Shown here in pieces: positions 26,449 to 35,819 of a stretch of 64,000 bases of DNA. Positions within the stretch are counted from its first letter, which is position 1. Each line of letters opens with the position of its first letter. The notes below the pieces were generated by a model. It was not told where the DNA came from. It made no database searches and saw nothing but the letters and a program-made list of their open reading frames with translations. The translations under genes were made by a program, and so were the position numbers. This DNA is from Collinsella aerofaciens (GTDB lineage Bacteria > Actinomycetota > Coriobacteriia > Coriobacteriales > Coriobacteriaceae): the NCBI GenBank assembly GCA_008668235.1, contig RQCP01000010.1, forward strand, positions 1-64,000, in the 5' to 3' direction.

Positions 26449-28893
26449 GTGAACGCCTTTGACCGCTACGCCCCATTTATCCAAGACTTCATCTACTCCC
26501 ACGATTGGGAGAGCCTGCGCTCCATTCAGGTTGCGGCGGCAGATGCCATCTTTAACACGCAAGATAATGTACTCCTGACGGCATCCACAGCTTCCGGCAA
26601 AACCGAAGCGGCCTTCTTTCCCATCCTGACCGAGTTTTGGGAGAACCCGCCCGCAAGCGTTGGCGCCCTCTACATCGGCCCCCTCAAGGCACTCATCAAT
26701 GATCAGTTCGTCCGTCTCAATGACCTGTGCGGAGAAGCCAACATCCCCGTCTGGCACTGGCATGGCGACGTCTCGCAATCGCACAAGGCTAAGCTCATCA
26801 AAAAACCGAGCGGCATCCTTCAGATTACGCCCGAGTCGCTCGAGGCACTCCTGATCCATAAGCATATGGCGATCCCGCGCATGTTCTGCGACCTGCGCTA
26901 TGTGGTCATTGACGAGGTCCATTCGCTTATGCGCGGCGATCGAGGCGGGCAGACGCTCTGCCTTATTGAGCGCCTGTCGCGCATGGCAGGCGTGCAGCCC
27001 CGTCGCATTGGCCTTTCCGCTACCATCGGCGACCCCGAGCGCACGGGCGCTTTTCTCTCACAGGGAACGGGACGCGACTGCGTTATCCCCCGTTTTGAGG
27101 AGCCGCGCCGCGTGTGGCGCATCTCCATGGAGCACTTCTACAACTCGGGTCCTCAGGCACAGCAGCGGGGATTCGAGAGCATGGGTCCTCAAGAGGCCGA
27201 AGTGCTTGCGTGCGAGCGCATTGAGGCAGCGGCACCCGCGGCACTGCCCGCATCCGGACAAGACATGCGTCACAGCGGACAGCTCACACAAGAGGAGCGC
27301 CGTCAACGTCGTGAGCGGGCACGGGGCAAGGCCGCTCCCAAGGACCGCCAAACTTCCTCGGCCCCCGAGGGCGAAGTCGACATCCCACGAGCGACCGAGC
27401 AGGCGCTTCTCAACCCCACCGACACGGCGCCCGACAACGCCGACCCCGGTATGGGCTATATCTTTGAGCATACGCGTGGCCGCAAGTGCCTGGTCTTTGC
27501 CAACTCGCGCGAGGAGGCAGAGGCTGTGTGCTCCATGTTGCGCAGCTACTGTGAAAGCCGGCACGAGCCAGACCGCTTCCTTATCCATCATGGCAACCTC
27601 TCGGCATCGCTGCGCGAGACGGCCGAGGAGCTCATGCGCGACGAGGAACAGGCACAGACAACCGTCACCACCTCCACGTTGGAGCTCGGCATTGATATCG
27701 GTCGCCTGGAGCGTGCCTTCCAGATCGATGCACCGTTTACCGTCAGCTCCTTTTTGCAGCGCATGGGGCGCACAGGCCGCCGCGATCTTCCGCCCGAGAT
27801 GTGGTTTGTCATGCGCGAGGAGGAGCCCGAGCCGCGCACGATGATGCCCGAAACGATACCCTGGAAGCTCCTGCAAGGCATCGCGCTCGTACAACTCTAT
27901 CGCGAGGAAAAGTGGGTCGAGCCGCCCGAGCTCGATCGACTCCCCTACAGCCTGCTCTATCACCAGACCATGTCGACCCTCGCCAGCGCCGGCGAACTCA
28001 CACCGGCCGAGCTTGCTCAGCGTGTGCTCACGCTGAGCTATTTCCACCGCGTCTCGGCCGATGACTATCGCGTACTGCTGCGCCACCTCATCAAGATCGA
28101 CCACATCCAGGTCACCGAGGGCGGTGGGCTCATCGTGGGCCTCGCGGGCGAGCGCGTCATCAACAACTTTAAGTTCTACGCTGTGTTCCAGGAAAACGAG
28201 GAGTTTACCGTTCGCAGCGAATCGGCCGAGCTGGGCACGATCGTCAATCCCCCACCGCCCGGTGAGCGCATCGCTATCGCCGGACACTGCTGGATTGTCG
28301 AGGAAGTGGACTGGAAGCGCCATACCGTCTTTGCCACGCAGGTCAAGGGCCGTGTGCCGGCCTACTTTGGCGACTGCCCCGGAGATATCAATACGCATGT
28401 ACTCGAGCGCATGCGCAAGGCGCTCAACGAGCACGCGGCATATCCGTACCTCATGGGTAACGCGCGGGCACGCCTCGCACAGGCTCGTCATACCGCCGAG
28501 ATTTCGGGCGCGGGAACCAAGCCGCTCATTAACCTGGGCGGCGACACCTGGGTGCTCTTCCCCTGGTTGGGAAGCTACGCCTTCCTAGCACTCGAGCGCA
28601 TGCTTAAAATCAAATGCGCCGCTGAGCTGGGACTTCGCGGACTCGACCCGTCACGCCCGTACTTTATGCAGTTTAAGATGAAGGCCGACGAGGAGACGTT
28701 CTTTGAGGTGCTCGCCGCCGAGGTCGAAAAGGACTTCGACCCCATCGAGCTCGTCTATCCCGGCGAGGTGCCTTATTTTGATCGCTACGACGAGTACGTT
28801 CCCGAGGAGCTTGTGCGCAAAGGCTTCGCCGAAGGCGTGCTCGACATCGAGGGCATGAAGCAGCGCGTCCTCAGCTGGCGCGACCACACATAA
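26449..28893 (+). CDS. Lhr/BrxHI-like DEAD/DEAH-box helicase
   Basis: An 814-residue superfamily 2 helicase. Motif I is TASTASGKTEAA (Lys51), motif II is DEVH (155-158), motif III is LSATIGD, and motif VI is QRMGRTGRR. A charged insertion of about 100 residues separates the two RecA-like halves. The C-terminal 300 residues resemble the Lhr-type winged-helix and accessory domains. It is the third gene of the TerB_N/BrxD-like module and probably its DNA motor. GAGAGGAGGCCCC precedes the GTG at 26449; an in-frame TTG at 26419 has no ribosome site. It converges closely on the next gene, with only 25 bp between them. Confidence 0.9.
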   Translation: MNAFDRYAPFIQDFIYSHDWESLRSIQVAAADAIFNTQDNVLLTASTASGKTEAAFFPILTEFWENPPASVGALYIGPLKALINDQFVRLNDLCGEANIPVWHWHGDVSQSHKAKLIKKPSGILQITPESLEALLIHKHMAIPRMFCDLRYVVIDEVHSLMRGDRGGQTLCLIERLSRMAGVQPRRIGLSATIGDPERTGAFLSQGTGRDCVIPRFEEPRRVWRISMEHFYNSGPQAQQRGFESMGPQEAEVLACERIEAAAPAALPASGQDMRHSGQLTQEERRQRRERARGKAAPKDRQTSSAPEGEVDIPRATEQALLNPTDTAPDNADPGMGYIFEHTRGRKCLVFANSREEAEAVCSMLRSYCESRHEPDRFLIHHGNLSASLRETAEELMRDEEQAQTTVTTSTLELGIDIGRLERAFQIDAPFTVSSFLQRMGRTGRRDLPPEMWFVMREEEPEPRTMMPETIPWKLLQGIALVQLYREEKWVEPPELDRLPYSLLYHQTMSTLASAGELTPAELAQRVLTLSYFHRVSADDYRVLLRHLIKIDHIQVTEGGGLIVGLAGERVINNFKFYAVFQENEEFTVRSESAELGTIVNPPPPGERIAIAGHCWIVEEVDWKRHTVFATQVKGRVPAYFGDCPGDINTHVLERMRKALNEHAAYPYLMGNARARLAQARHTAEISGAGTKPLINLGGDTWVLFPWLGSYAFLALERMLKIKCAAELGLRGLDPSRPYFMQFKMKADEETFFEVLAAEVEKDFDPIELVYPGEVPYFDRYDEYVPEELVRKGFAEGVLDIEGMKQRVLSWRDHT

Positions 28894-28918
28894 GACGGGA
28901 CTGACTATTCCCAATAGG

Positions 28919-29794
28919 CTAGTCGTGGAGAGCAGTGCCGAGGAAGTCGGCATCGAAGGGCACGGCTTCGGCAAAGGCGTAGTCGCCGTCGCTGGCGATG
29001 AGCAGGTAGTTTTCCTCGCCGCCAAACTCCGCATCGCCACATGGCACCACCCAGGCGTGGTCGAACACCTCGAGTGCCGTGTCAGCGCAGTCGCGCAGGA
29101 ACGACACATCGCTCCCCTCGCTTGCGCTCACGATATTGGCCACGTAGATACCCCCGGGGTTCAGGCTGCCTCGCACCAAACGCAACGCCTCAACCGTCGC
29201 CAGCTCGCGCACGGGCTCGTCACCGCCAAAGCAATCGCTCACGACCACGTCGTAGCGACGATGGCCCACGCTCGTCACGCCCAGGTACGAGCGAGCCTCA
29301 GCGGTAATCACTCGCAGGCGATCGCCCACCGTGCGCTCCAGCTCGTCCAGGTAGAACCAACGGCGCGCCAGTCGCGTAATCTCGGCATCGTACTCAATGA
29401 CGTCCATGCGCAAGCTCTCGTGCGACATCAGCGCAAACTTGGGATAGGCAAACCCGCCGCCGCCCAGCATGAGCATACGGTCGATACCATGCCCGTAAGC
29501 ATCACGCATTGCGTCCTCGGCCTCAAACACATCGTCAAATGCACGATAGTACGCAAAGACTGGCTCCGCCCAACGATCGCCAACATAGCTCGCGCTTTGG
29601 TAGACGCCGCCCTGTACGAGCACGCGGACCTCGTCACCGCTCTCGTCGTGCACACGCTTCACACGTGCCAACCCGTTGCGGGTACGTGCGACCTGCAAAC
29701 AGGCAGCACGAACAGCGACGGCGGCCGCACCAAGCGCCGCGGCTCCCAGGGCGACGCCGGCAACAACGCCAGCGGAAACACTCGGCTTGTTCAT
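28919..29794 (-). CDS. Spermidine-synthase-like methyltransferase-fold protein, membrane anchored
   Basis: A 291-residue protein with an N-terminal helix (AGVVAGVALGAAALGAAAVAV) and a Rossmann-fold domain of the spermidine synthase family: LGGGGFAYP (cofactor loop), DVIEYDAEITRLARRWF and YDVVVSDCFGG (catalytic region). In this short family, members often lack proven polyamine synthesis and may be methyltransferases. It follows elp3 with no gap (TAGATG), so the two are co-transcribed. AAAAGGAGC gives a strong ribosome site. Confidence 0.78.
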   Translation of the reverse strand: MNKPSVSAGVVAGVALGAAALGAAAVAVRAACLQVARTRNGLARVKRVHDESGDEVRVLVQGGVYQSASYVGDRWAEPVFAYYRAFDDVFEAEDAMRDAYGHGIDRMLMLGGGGFAYPKFALMSHESLRMDVIEYDAEITRLARRWFYLDELERTVGDRLRVITAEARSYLGVTSVGHRRYDVVVSDCFGGDEPVRELATVEALRLVRGSLNPGGIYVANIVSASEGSDVSFLRDCADTALEVFDHAWVVPCGDAEFGGEENYLLIASDGDYAFAEAVPFDADFLGTALHD

Positions 29795-31702
29795 CTAGAG
29801 CTCCTTTTGCAGATAGAGACCATGGTCGCAAAAACCCAGGTGGCGATAGTACTCGCGCGTACCGATCGCGCTGATCACGTTGATGTGCGTATACCCCGCA
29901 TCCCGAGCAATCTGGCACGCACGCTCTACGAGCAGACGCCCCAGGCCGTGATGCTGAGCCGCCTGGCCCTGATCGCCCACACGTGCCGCCATACCATAAA
30001 CGTGCACCTCGCGAATCATCGCCTCCTCCGGCCCCGTCGGCAGCTCGTCCGCGTGCGCGGCAACAAACGAACGGTCGGGCAGCGACAGGCGCAAAAAGCC
30101 GGCGATCTTGCCTTCGGGCGTCACCCACTGCAAAAAGCGTTCGCACGTCACTGGCGTCTCGTACGCCACCTCCTCGTCAAGGATCAGCTCATCCAAGTCG
30201 GCACCCGCCGTGCTGATCTCGCGATAGCGAATCTCACGCACCGTCGCGCCTTCTCCACGAGCCGACAAGCGGTTCTCGACGAGCTGACGTAGGTTGGGCT
30301 TCTTGTTGCCCACCATAATGTCGTCGGAGCTAAAGTCGCGAATCATGCGACTGATGCGGCAGAACGCCGGCGTCACCACGATGTCGTCGGCCAACACATC
30401 GAGCAGCTCGTCCTCGGTATAGGGGCGCCACTCGCCACGCTCGTAACAGCCCACCAGACGCGAGCCCTCGATGAGCGCACACGGGTAGACCTTGACCTCG
30501 TCGGGCATAAAGGCGCCCTCGGTCATAAAGCGCTCGTAGTCACGCTTGTCCCCCTCGGGCGTGGCGCCCAGCAAGTTGAGCATAAAATGCGCATGGATCT
30601 TAAAGCCAAACAGGCGCGCAAGCGAAAACGCCCGCCCAATCTGCGCCACCGAAATGCGACGCTCGTTGATATCGAGTAGATGCTGGTCAAGGCTTTGGAT
30701 GCCCATCTGTATCTTGGTGCAGCCCAGGCGGCGGATGAGCGTAAGCGCCTGCGGCGTTACGGTATCGGGGCGCGTCTCGATAACGAGTCCCACCACGCGA
30801 TGCTTCGCCGTCTCGTTGATGCGCTGCTGACGCTCGAGCTCCTCCATCGTTGCCGTCTGCCACTCGGTGACCTCGCCCCACGGCGTACCGGGGCCGTACA
30901 GACGACGCACCGCGCGGTTATAGCCGCCCACGGCAGCATCCACACGCTCCTGCTCGTCGGCAACGCCGGCAGCGAGCTTGGCCTCGTCTGTCGCAATGCC
31001 GGCAGCCCGATAGCACTCGCGGCGCTCTGTTACCACCGGCGGCAGGGCATCGGCGGGAGCGTCATCGAGCAGGCGCCCCGCCTCAGCACGGCTGATGCCC
31101 GGACGCGCCAACATGGGGTTTGCCGCCACGCCGGCGACGGCATCGTCATTGAGCGCACGGAAAAGCTCGGACATAAACCACGTCTGATACCCTTGCGGAT
31201 AGTCGCTCCAGGTGCCACCGAGCACGATAAGCTCGATCTTGTCGATCGCATGCCCCATCTGCGAAAGTGCGGTCAGGCGAGCGCTCACCTGCAAATACGG
31301 GTCAAAGCAATTTTGTTCCGCACGGGCGCACGCCGGCTCGGCGTGCAGATAGCTTTTGGGCATGCGCAGATCGTTGGGGCAAAACAGACAATCGCCCGAG
31401 CACGGCCACGGCTTGGTGATGACGGTAATGGTCGCCACGCCCGAAGCCGTGCGGCGCGGCTTCATGCGCAGCACCTGCAGCAGCTGACGCTCCAGCTCGG
31501 CATCGACATTCCATCCAGCCCAACGAGCCGGCTTCTCACGTTTAACCCGCTGGTAGAACGGCAGCAGACGGCGCTTGGCCAGATCTCGTTTGTCGGCACC
31601 CTCACGGCGCGCCTCGGCATGTATCAGTTTGACGAGCGCCTTGTCGTCCACGGTCTCACCGCGACGCAGAGCCTCGAGTATGTTCAAAATAATCTGTTCC
31701 AT
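29795..31702 (-). CDS. Elp3-type tRNA uridine(34) modification radical SAM/GNAT enzyme
   Basis: A 635-residue bacterial Elp3. The radical-SAM centre has the cysteine cluster in KPWPCSGDCLFCP, and the C-terminal GNAT acetyltransferase domain contains HGLGRLLVERACQIARDAG. Elp3 uses acetyl-CoA and S-adenosylmethionine to add a carboxymethyl group to wobble uridine in tRNA. The ATG at 31702 follows a GGGGGC stretch. It forms a two-gene operon with the spermidine-synthase-like gene and is separated from the upstream DUF4097 gene by a terminator at 31713-31752. Confidence 0.9.
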   Translation of the reverse strand: MEQIILNILEALRRGETVDDKALVKLIHAEARREGADKRDLAKRRLLPFYQRVKREKPARWAGWNVDAELERQLLQVLRMKPRRTASGVATITVITKPWPCSGDCLFCPNDLRMPKSYLHAEPACARAEQNCFDPYLQVSARLTALSQMGHAIDKIELIVLGGTWSDYPQGYQTWFMSELFRALNDDAVAGVAANPMLARPGISRAEAGRLLDDAPADALPPVVTERRECYRAAGIATDEAKLAAGVADEQERVDAAVGGYNRAVRRLYGPGTPWGEVTEWQTATMEELERQQRINETAKHRVVGLVIETRPDTVTPQALTLIRRLGCTKIQMGIQSLDQHLLDINERRISVAQIGRAFSLARLFGFKIHAHFMLNLLGATPEGDKRDYERFMTEGAFMPDEVKVYPCALIEGSRLVGCYERGEWRPYTEDELLDVLADDIVVTPAFCRISRMIRDFSSDDIMVGNKKPNLRQLVENRLSARGEGATVREIRYREISTAGADLDELILDEEVAYETPVTCERFLQWVTPEGKIAGFLRLSLPDRSFVAAHADELPTGPEEAMIREVHVYGMAARVGDQGQAAQHHGLGRLLVERACQIARDAGYTHINVISAIGTREYYRHLGFCDHGLYLQKEL

Positions 31703-31712
31703 GCCCCCATTG

Positions 31713-31752
31713 TAAAGGCAAAGGCGCCGGAGCCAGTCACGGCCCCGACGCC
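31713..31752 (-). terminator. Terminator of the XRE-DUF4097 operon
   Basis: GGCGTCGGGGCC and GGCTCCGGCGCC form a 12-bp stem; both imperfect positions are G-U pairs in the minus-strand RNA. TTTGCCTTTA follows. It lies 48 bp after the DUF4097 stop. Confidence 0.75.
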
Positions 31753-31799
31753 TCCATCAAAGAGCATGCCTATATGCACCGATCTCCGAAAACCGCATG

Positions 31800-32699
31800 T
31801 CACACCGATTCGAACGACATGTCGCCCGAACCGACCTTAAAACGATACGTTGCAGACTTGTCACCGTTGTCAAATTCAGCATTCAATATGGTCTCACCAT
31901 CGTAGCCAAGCGGAAGGAAATCGCTCTCAAAGTCACCGCTGTCCACGGTGAGGCTCGCCTTAAAACCCGTAGAGTTCGGAACCGTTATCTCCACATCACC
32001 CGAGCCCACGCTTACGTCCATCGACTTCGCGGGGGCCTGGTAGAGCTCGAACGCCACATCGCCCGAACCGACCTCGGCATCCAAGGTGTCGGTTACGGTG
32101 CCCGCAAACTCAACGTCTCCCGAGTCCAAAGTCAGGTTGAGGTCATGACACGCAATGTCCGTGACCGTTAGATCGCCCGATCCTACATTCGCTGTAATGC
32201 CCACCATGTTATCGGCAACATCCCGCGGCAGCTCGATGGTGACCGAACGATCGATAGCGCGCTCGTCATCGCAGTCGAACTGGCTAATCGTGAGTGTAGA
32301 ACCCTTGACCTCGGCCAGATTCTGAGTGGCAGCATCGTAGGTAGCTACCCCCTTTGCAACACGACCGCTCTCGATGACACGCACCTGCCCGCCGGAAACG
32401 CACTTGATCTCAACCTCACCCGATGTCACATCCAGGTCAAGGGACTGGAATGAGTCGGCATCAAACGTTTCGCTCGAAAGCTGCCGAGACTGAGCGGAAT
32501 AGTTACCGCCATCCAAAGAATCGTCCCCGTCAACCACATCGTCCATACCGGACAAACCGGATGCAATATCGCCGAGATCCCACGGGCCATCAAAATGAAA
32601 CAATATCCGCGAAATGCCAAAGACAAGCCCAATGATGAGTACAAACGCCCCGATACCAACGCCCAAGCGTACCTTGGATTCATGCGAAAGCTTCATCAT
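31800..32699 (-). CDS. DUF4097-family beta-strand repeat protein, membrane anchored
   Basis: A 299-residue protein with an N-terminal helix (GVGIGAFVLIIGLVFGISRIL) and a long right-handed beta-repeat region. Repeating units of the form GSGDVEI and DSGDVEF (for example VGSGDLTVTDI, LDSGDVEFAGT, VGSGDVAFEL) are typical of DUF4097/DUF4098 envelope proteins. It overlaps the upstream regulator gene by 4 bases (ATGA). Such pairs in Firmicutes and Actinobacteria act in envelope stress sensing. The ligand is unknown. Confidence 0.85.
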   Translation of the reverse strand: MMKLSHESKVRLGVGIGAFVLIIGLVFGISRILFHFDGPWDLGDIASGLSGMDDVVDGDDSLDGGNYSAQSRQLSSETFDADSFQSLDLDVTSGEVEIKCVSGGQVRVIESGRVAKGVATYDAATQNLAEVKGSTLTISQFDCDDERAIDRSVTIELPRDVADNMVGITANVGSGDLTVTDIACHDLNLTLDSGDVEFAGTVTDTLDAEVGSGDVAFELYQAPAKSMDVSVGSGDVEITVPNSTGFKASLTVDSGDFESDFLPLGYDGETILNAEFDNGDKSATYRFKVGSGDMSFESV

Positions 32700-33412
32700 T
32701 CATCACCCTCTTTGGCAATCGGCTCAGCGGTGGTCGCGGTAGCCACGTCAGCATCAACCGAAGCGGAAACATTCTGAGCCCTAGTTGTCACCGGCGCCGG
32801 ACCAACCTGGATATTCCCACGCGCCCAATCGCCATCGAGCGCACGCGCCACCCAGTGATAAATGGGAATCGTAAAGAAGATCAGCGCGGCCAAGGGGCCA
32901 GCACCAAACGAGAACATCAGCAAAAAGAACAGCAGCCAACACACGGCCCAATACGGGAACGACTGGAACGGGCCCTTCACCGGAGTCGAGCCAACTGCGC
33001 CGCCACTCGTCGCCTGCGCCGTAGCAGCATTGGCGGCCTGCGCACTCCAGCTTGCCGCTTGTGCCGCCTTGGCCGCAGCATCACTCGCCTGTGTTGCCGC
33101 CTCGGTGGCACGTGCCGCCGCCTCATGGGTGCGTGCGCGCTCTGCCGCCTCGGCCTCGCGCTGGCGGGCGCGGTCCTCGTTCTCAAACTCGATATCGTCC
33201 TCGATCTCATCGCTCGGATTGAGCAGCTCGTCCAGGCTCACGCCATAGAGCTTGGCGAGCGAGATCAGGTTCTCGGTATCGGGCGAGCTCTCCGCGCGCT
33301 CCCATTTGCTGACCGCTTGGCGCGACAGTCCCAGCTTTCGTGCCAGCCCTTCTTGACTAAAGCCTTTGCTGCGGCGAAGGTCGGCGAGCCGCTGCGCAGT
33401 TTCTACATTCAT
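32696..33412 (-). CDS. XRE-family regulator fused to membrane segments
   Basis: A 238-residue protein with an N-terminal helix-turn-helix (RRSKGFSQEGLARKLGLSRQ, then AVSKWERAESSP), an acidic and Ala-rich coiled linker (about residues 70-135) and two C-terminal helices (YWAVCWLLFFLLMFSFGAG and PLAALIFFTIPIYHWVARAL). The layout suggests a membrane-tethered repressor that senses the envelope and controls its own operon with the DUF4097 protein. The ATG at 33412 follows AGGAGGAACC. A CAACCG-g-CGGTTG palindrome upstream may be its operator. Confidence 0.87.
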   Translation of the reverse strand: MNVETAQRLADLRRSKGFSQEGLARKLGLSRQAVSKWERAESSPDTENLISLAKLYGVSLDELLNPSDEIEDDIEFENEDRARQREAEAAERARTHEAAARATEAATQASDAAAKAAQAASWSAQAANAATAQATSGGAVGSTPVKGPFQSFPYWAVCWLLFFLLMFSFGAGPLAALIFFTIPIYHWVARALDGDWARGNIQVGPAPVTTRAQNVSASVDADVATATTAEPIAKEGDE

Positions 33413-33534
33413 GGTTCCTCCTATGTGATGCCAGCCGTGCCGCCGGACCGTTTTTGTTCTTAAGGCGCCTTGCACAGTTAAAAATCTATCCGCCACCGCC
33501 AAAAGCACGCCACCTATTCTAGTGAGATTTTTGA

Positions 33535-33547
33535 CAACCGGCGGTTG
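33535..33547. promoter_or_regulatory. Possible operator for the XRE regulator
   Basis: CAACCG-g-CGGTTG is a perfect 6-1-6 palindrome in the divergent region, 122 bp upstream of the XRE start codon and next to a TAGAAT -10-like hexamer on the minus strand. Confidence 0.35.
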
Positions 33548-33603
33548 CGAGTGCATATGAGCTGCGGAAATGTGTCCAAACAAAGCAATGACCCGTAGCT
33601 TGG

Positions 33604-33633
33604 TTGTCCCCGTTGCGGCGTTAACGGTAGTAT
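33604..33633 (+). promoter_or_regulatory. Promoter of the methyltransferase gene
   Basis: TTGTCC (33604-33609) and TAGTAT (33628-33633) are separated by 18 bp and lie 46 bp before the GTG start at 33680. Confidence 0.5.
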
Positions 33634-33679
33634 GGTCGTACTGTTTATTCCGCACCGCCAACGGAGGGAGTTCCGCGCC

Positions 33680-34552
33680 GTGAACCGCGATTTCGCCTCA
33701 TCGCTCATCCAGCTCAACAACACGTTCTATCGCGAGCACTCCGCCTCCTTCTCCGATACGCGCCAGGCCCCGTGGCCCGGCTGGGTGCGCACCATGGACA
33801 TTGCGCTCGAACAGCTCGACGTCGCCACAATCGAGCATCCCGTCCGCGTCTTCGATCTCGCCTGCGGCAATATGCGATTCGAGAACTTTGCCGCCGGCGG
33901 CGCACTTGCCGCCAAGGGCGTCGACGGCGCAAACCCCTCGGCAGATGCCAGCTGCCCGTTTGAGTTCTATGGTGTCGACTCGTGCCAAGACCTGGCCATC
34001 GATGCACATGGCCACGCGCTACGCATTCCCAACCTGCACTTCCAGGAACTCGATGTGCTCGATGCCCTCATGAAGCTCAACCCCGCCGAGACACCCGACG
34101 CGCTTTTCGACGCCCCGCTCGCCGACATCTCGGTCTGCTTTGGCTTTATGCACCACGTGCCGTCGTGCGAGTACCGCGTACGCGTGCTCGACGCCCTGGT
34201 GCGGCAGACGCGCCCGGGCGGCATCATCGCCATCAGCTTTTGGGAGTTTATGAACGACGAGCGCATGGCGCGCAAGGCCGTTCGCGCCGAAGCCCGTGCC
34301 GAGCTCACCCCACCGTTTGAGGGTTACGATTCCGCGCAGTTTGAAGCCGGCGACCACCTCATTGGCTGGCAAAACGACCGCCACGCCTACCGCTATTGCC
34401 ATCACTTTGACGATCAGCAGATCACCGATCTGGTGCGCGGCGTCCGTACGTTCTACAAGAGCGGCGAGGTCCCCGTGCGCGAGCTTGAGCGCTTCCATGC
34501 CGACGGTCGCAGCGGCGAGCTCAACCGCTATGTGATTCTCAAGCGTCTGTAG
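33680..34552 (+). CDS. Class I SAM-dependent methyltransferase
   Basis: A 290-residue methyltransferase with the SAM-binding motif VRVFDLACGNMRFE, an acidic second motif (EFYGVDSCQDLA) and a LADISVCFGFMHHVPSCEYR segment typical of small-molecule methyltransferases. A Gly/Ala insertion follows motif I. GGAGGGAG lies before the GTG at 33680. It is divergent from the XRE operon and followed by a short terminator, then trmB. The substrate is unknown. Confidence 0.82.
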   Translation: MNRDFASSLIQLNNTFYREHSASFSDTRQAPWPGWVRTMDIALEQLDVATIEHPVRVFDLACGNMRFENFAAGGALAAKGVDGANPSADASCPFEFYGVDSCQDLAIDAHGHALRIPNLHFQELDVLDALMKLNPAETPDALFDAPLADISVCFGFMHHVPSCEYRVRVLDALVRQTRPGGIIAISFWEFMNDERMARKAVRAEARAELTPPFEGYDSAQFEAGDHLIGWQNDRHAYRYCHHFDDQQITDLVRGVRTFYKSGEVPVRELERFHADGRSGELNRYVILKRL

Positions 34553-34590
34553 GCACCGACAACTCGTCGTCGAGCCGCATCGCATCTTTC

Positions 34591-34614
34591 GGGCAAGCTA
34601 TGCCCACCCTTTTT
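34591..34614 (+). terminator. Weak terminator after the methyltransferase gene
   Basis: GGGCA-agcta-TGCCC is followed by ACCCTTTTT, 38 bp after the stop codon. The stem is only 5 bp. Downstream, GGAACGC and GCGTTCC (34627-34633, 34642-34648) form a further inverted repeat in the trmB promoter region. Confidence 0.5.
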
Positions 34615-34670
34615 CAACCCATTGACGGAACGCGCAGCCATGCGTTCCATACTTATGACCAAGGAGCCTC

Positions 34671-35510
34671 ATGGGAGCCGTCCACGTTCGCACGCCTAAG
34701 AACTTTGTGCTCGAGGAGCGCCTGGAGCGCTACGCCGATGCGATTGAGACAAACCCCGAGGCCTATGCCGGAGATTGGCGCGAGGCCTGTGCGCCCGCAG
34801 GCAGCAAGCCCTTCGAACACCTTCACCTGGATCTTGGCTGCGGCAAGGGAACGTACCTTGTAGAGCGCGCGGCCCACGAGCCAAACACGCTCTTTATCGG
34901 CATGGACCAGGAGCCCATCTGCATCGCCTATGCCGCGCAGAAAATCTGTGAGCAGGAACTGACCAACGCACTCGTCCTGCCCCGAGGCGCCGCATCGCTG
35001 CCGCAGCTGTTTGCCGCAGGCGAGCTCGATGCCATCACCATTAACTTTCCCACGCCGCAGCCCAAGGCCAAGTACGCCAAAAAACGACTCGTCCATGTCG
35101 ACCATCTGATGCTCTATCGCCCGCTCCTTGCAGCCGGCGCCACCGTCACGCTGCGCACCGACAGCAAGCCATTGCGCGATTACGCCCTGGGACAGTTTGC
35201 CGCGGCCGGCTACGACACACTTTGGGTAAGCGAGGACGTTCGCCGCGACCATCCCGAGCATCCCGAGACCGAATATGAATGCCGCACGCGCGAGATGGGT
35301 GCCGTCGTCTATGGCATTTGTGCCACACCCGGCGCGCAGCCCAGCGATGAACAGCTTACGACGGGCCGCATGCAGGAGCAAAGCCTTGCCTGCTACCTGC
35401 CCGAAAACCTCGATGAGCTCACCTATGTACCTCTGGGCATGGAAGAGGCCGTCGAGAACTTTAAAAACCGCGCCCGCAAGGGCAAGAAGCGCTTACCGCA
35501 AGAGTCCTAG
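34671..35510 (+). CDS. trmB: tRNA (guanine-N7-)-methyltransferase
   Basis: Methylates G46 of tRNA using S-adenosylmethionine. The 279-residue chain has the SAM loop HLDLGCGKGTYLVERA, FIGMDQEP, and the TrmB signature INFPTPQPKAKYAKKRLVHV. The N-terminal VRTPKNFVLEERL and the basic C-terminus (NRARKGKKRLPQES) suit tRNA contact. The protein is about 60 residues longer than the shortest TrmB; the extra length is C-terminal. AAGGAGCCTC precedes the ATG. Confidence 0.9.
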   Translation: MGAVHVRTPKNFVLEERLERYADAIETNPEAYAGDWREACAPAGSKPFEHLHLDLGCGKGTYLVERAAHEPNTLFIGMDQEPICIAYAAQKICEQELTNALVLPRGAASLPQLFAAGELDAITINFPTPQPKAKYAKKRLVHVDHLMLYRPLLAAGATVTLRTDSKPLRDYALGQFAAAGYDTLWVSEDVRRDHPEHPETEYECRTREMGAVVYGICATPGAQPSDEQLTTGRMQEQSLACYLPENLDELTYVPLGMEEAVENFKNRARKGKKRLPQES

Positions 35511-35575
35511 GGGCTTCTTATGGTCGCGGCGTCGGCAAACAAGCGCAAATAGGCGCCAGCGAACGACCCTCAAGC

Positions 35576-35698
35576 CTAAGTGAGTAGACTTTTTTGCAAT
35601 AGCCAGGCACAACCCGCATAACGAAAACTAAAGCCGCAGATAGAGCCCTTGCGCGAAAGCCATGTGCTCGCGACATCGCAAAAAGTCTACTCACTTAG
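35576..35698. repeat. 123-bp inverted-ended element, copy A
   Basis: Bounded by CTAAGTGAGTAGACTTTTT (35576-35594) and its exact reverse complement (35680-35698). It has the same length as copies B and C (123 bp) and shares an internal AAAGCCGCAG core at positions 56-65. By hand it matches copy B at about 85 of 123 positions without gaps. It lies in the 309-bp gap between trmB and the DUF3516 helicase gene. It has no coding capacity. Confidence 0.85.
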
Positions 35699-35819
35699 CT
35701 GGCAACCGCACCAAACGGCCGGACAGACCGCCCATTTCCTGCATTTTCTCGTACGCTGGCACCCCACGCCGCCGCTACGCCATAATAGTTGGCGGACAAT
35801 CGCGAGAGAAAGTAACCAT

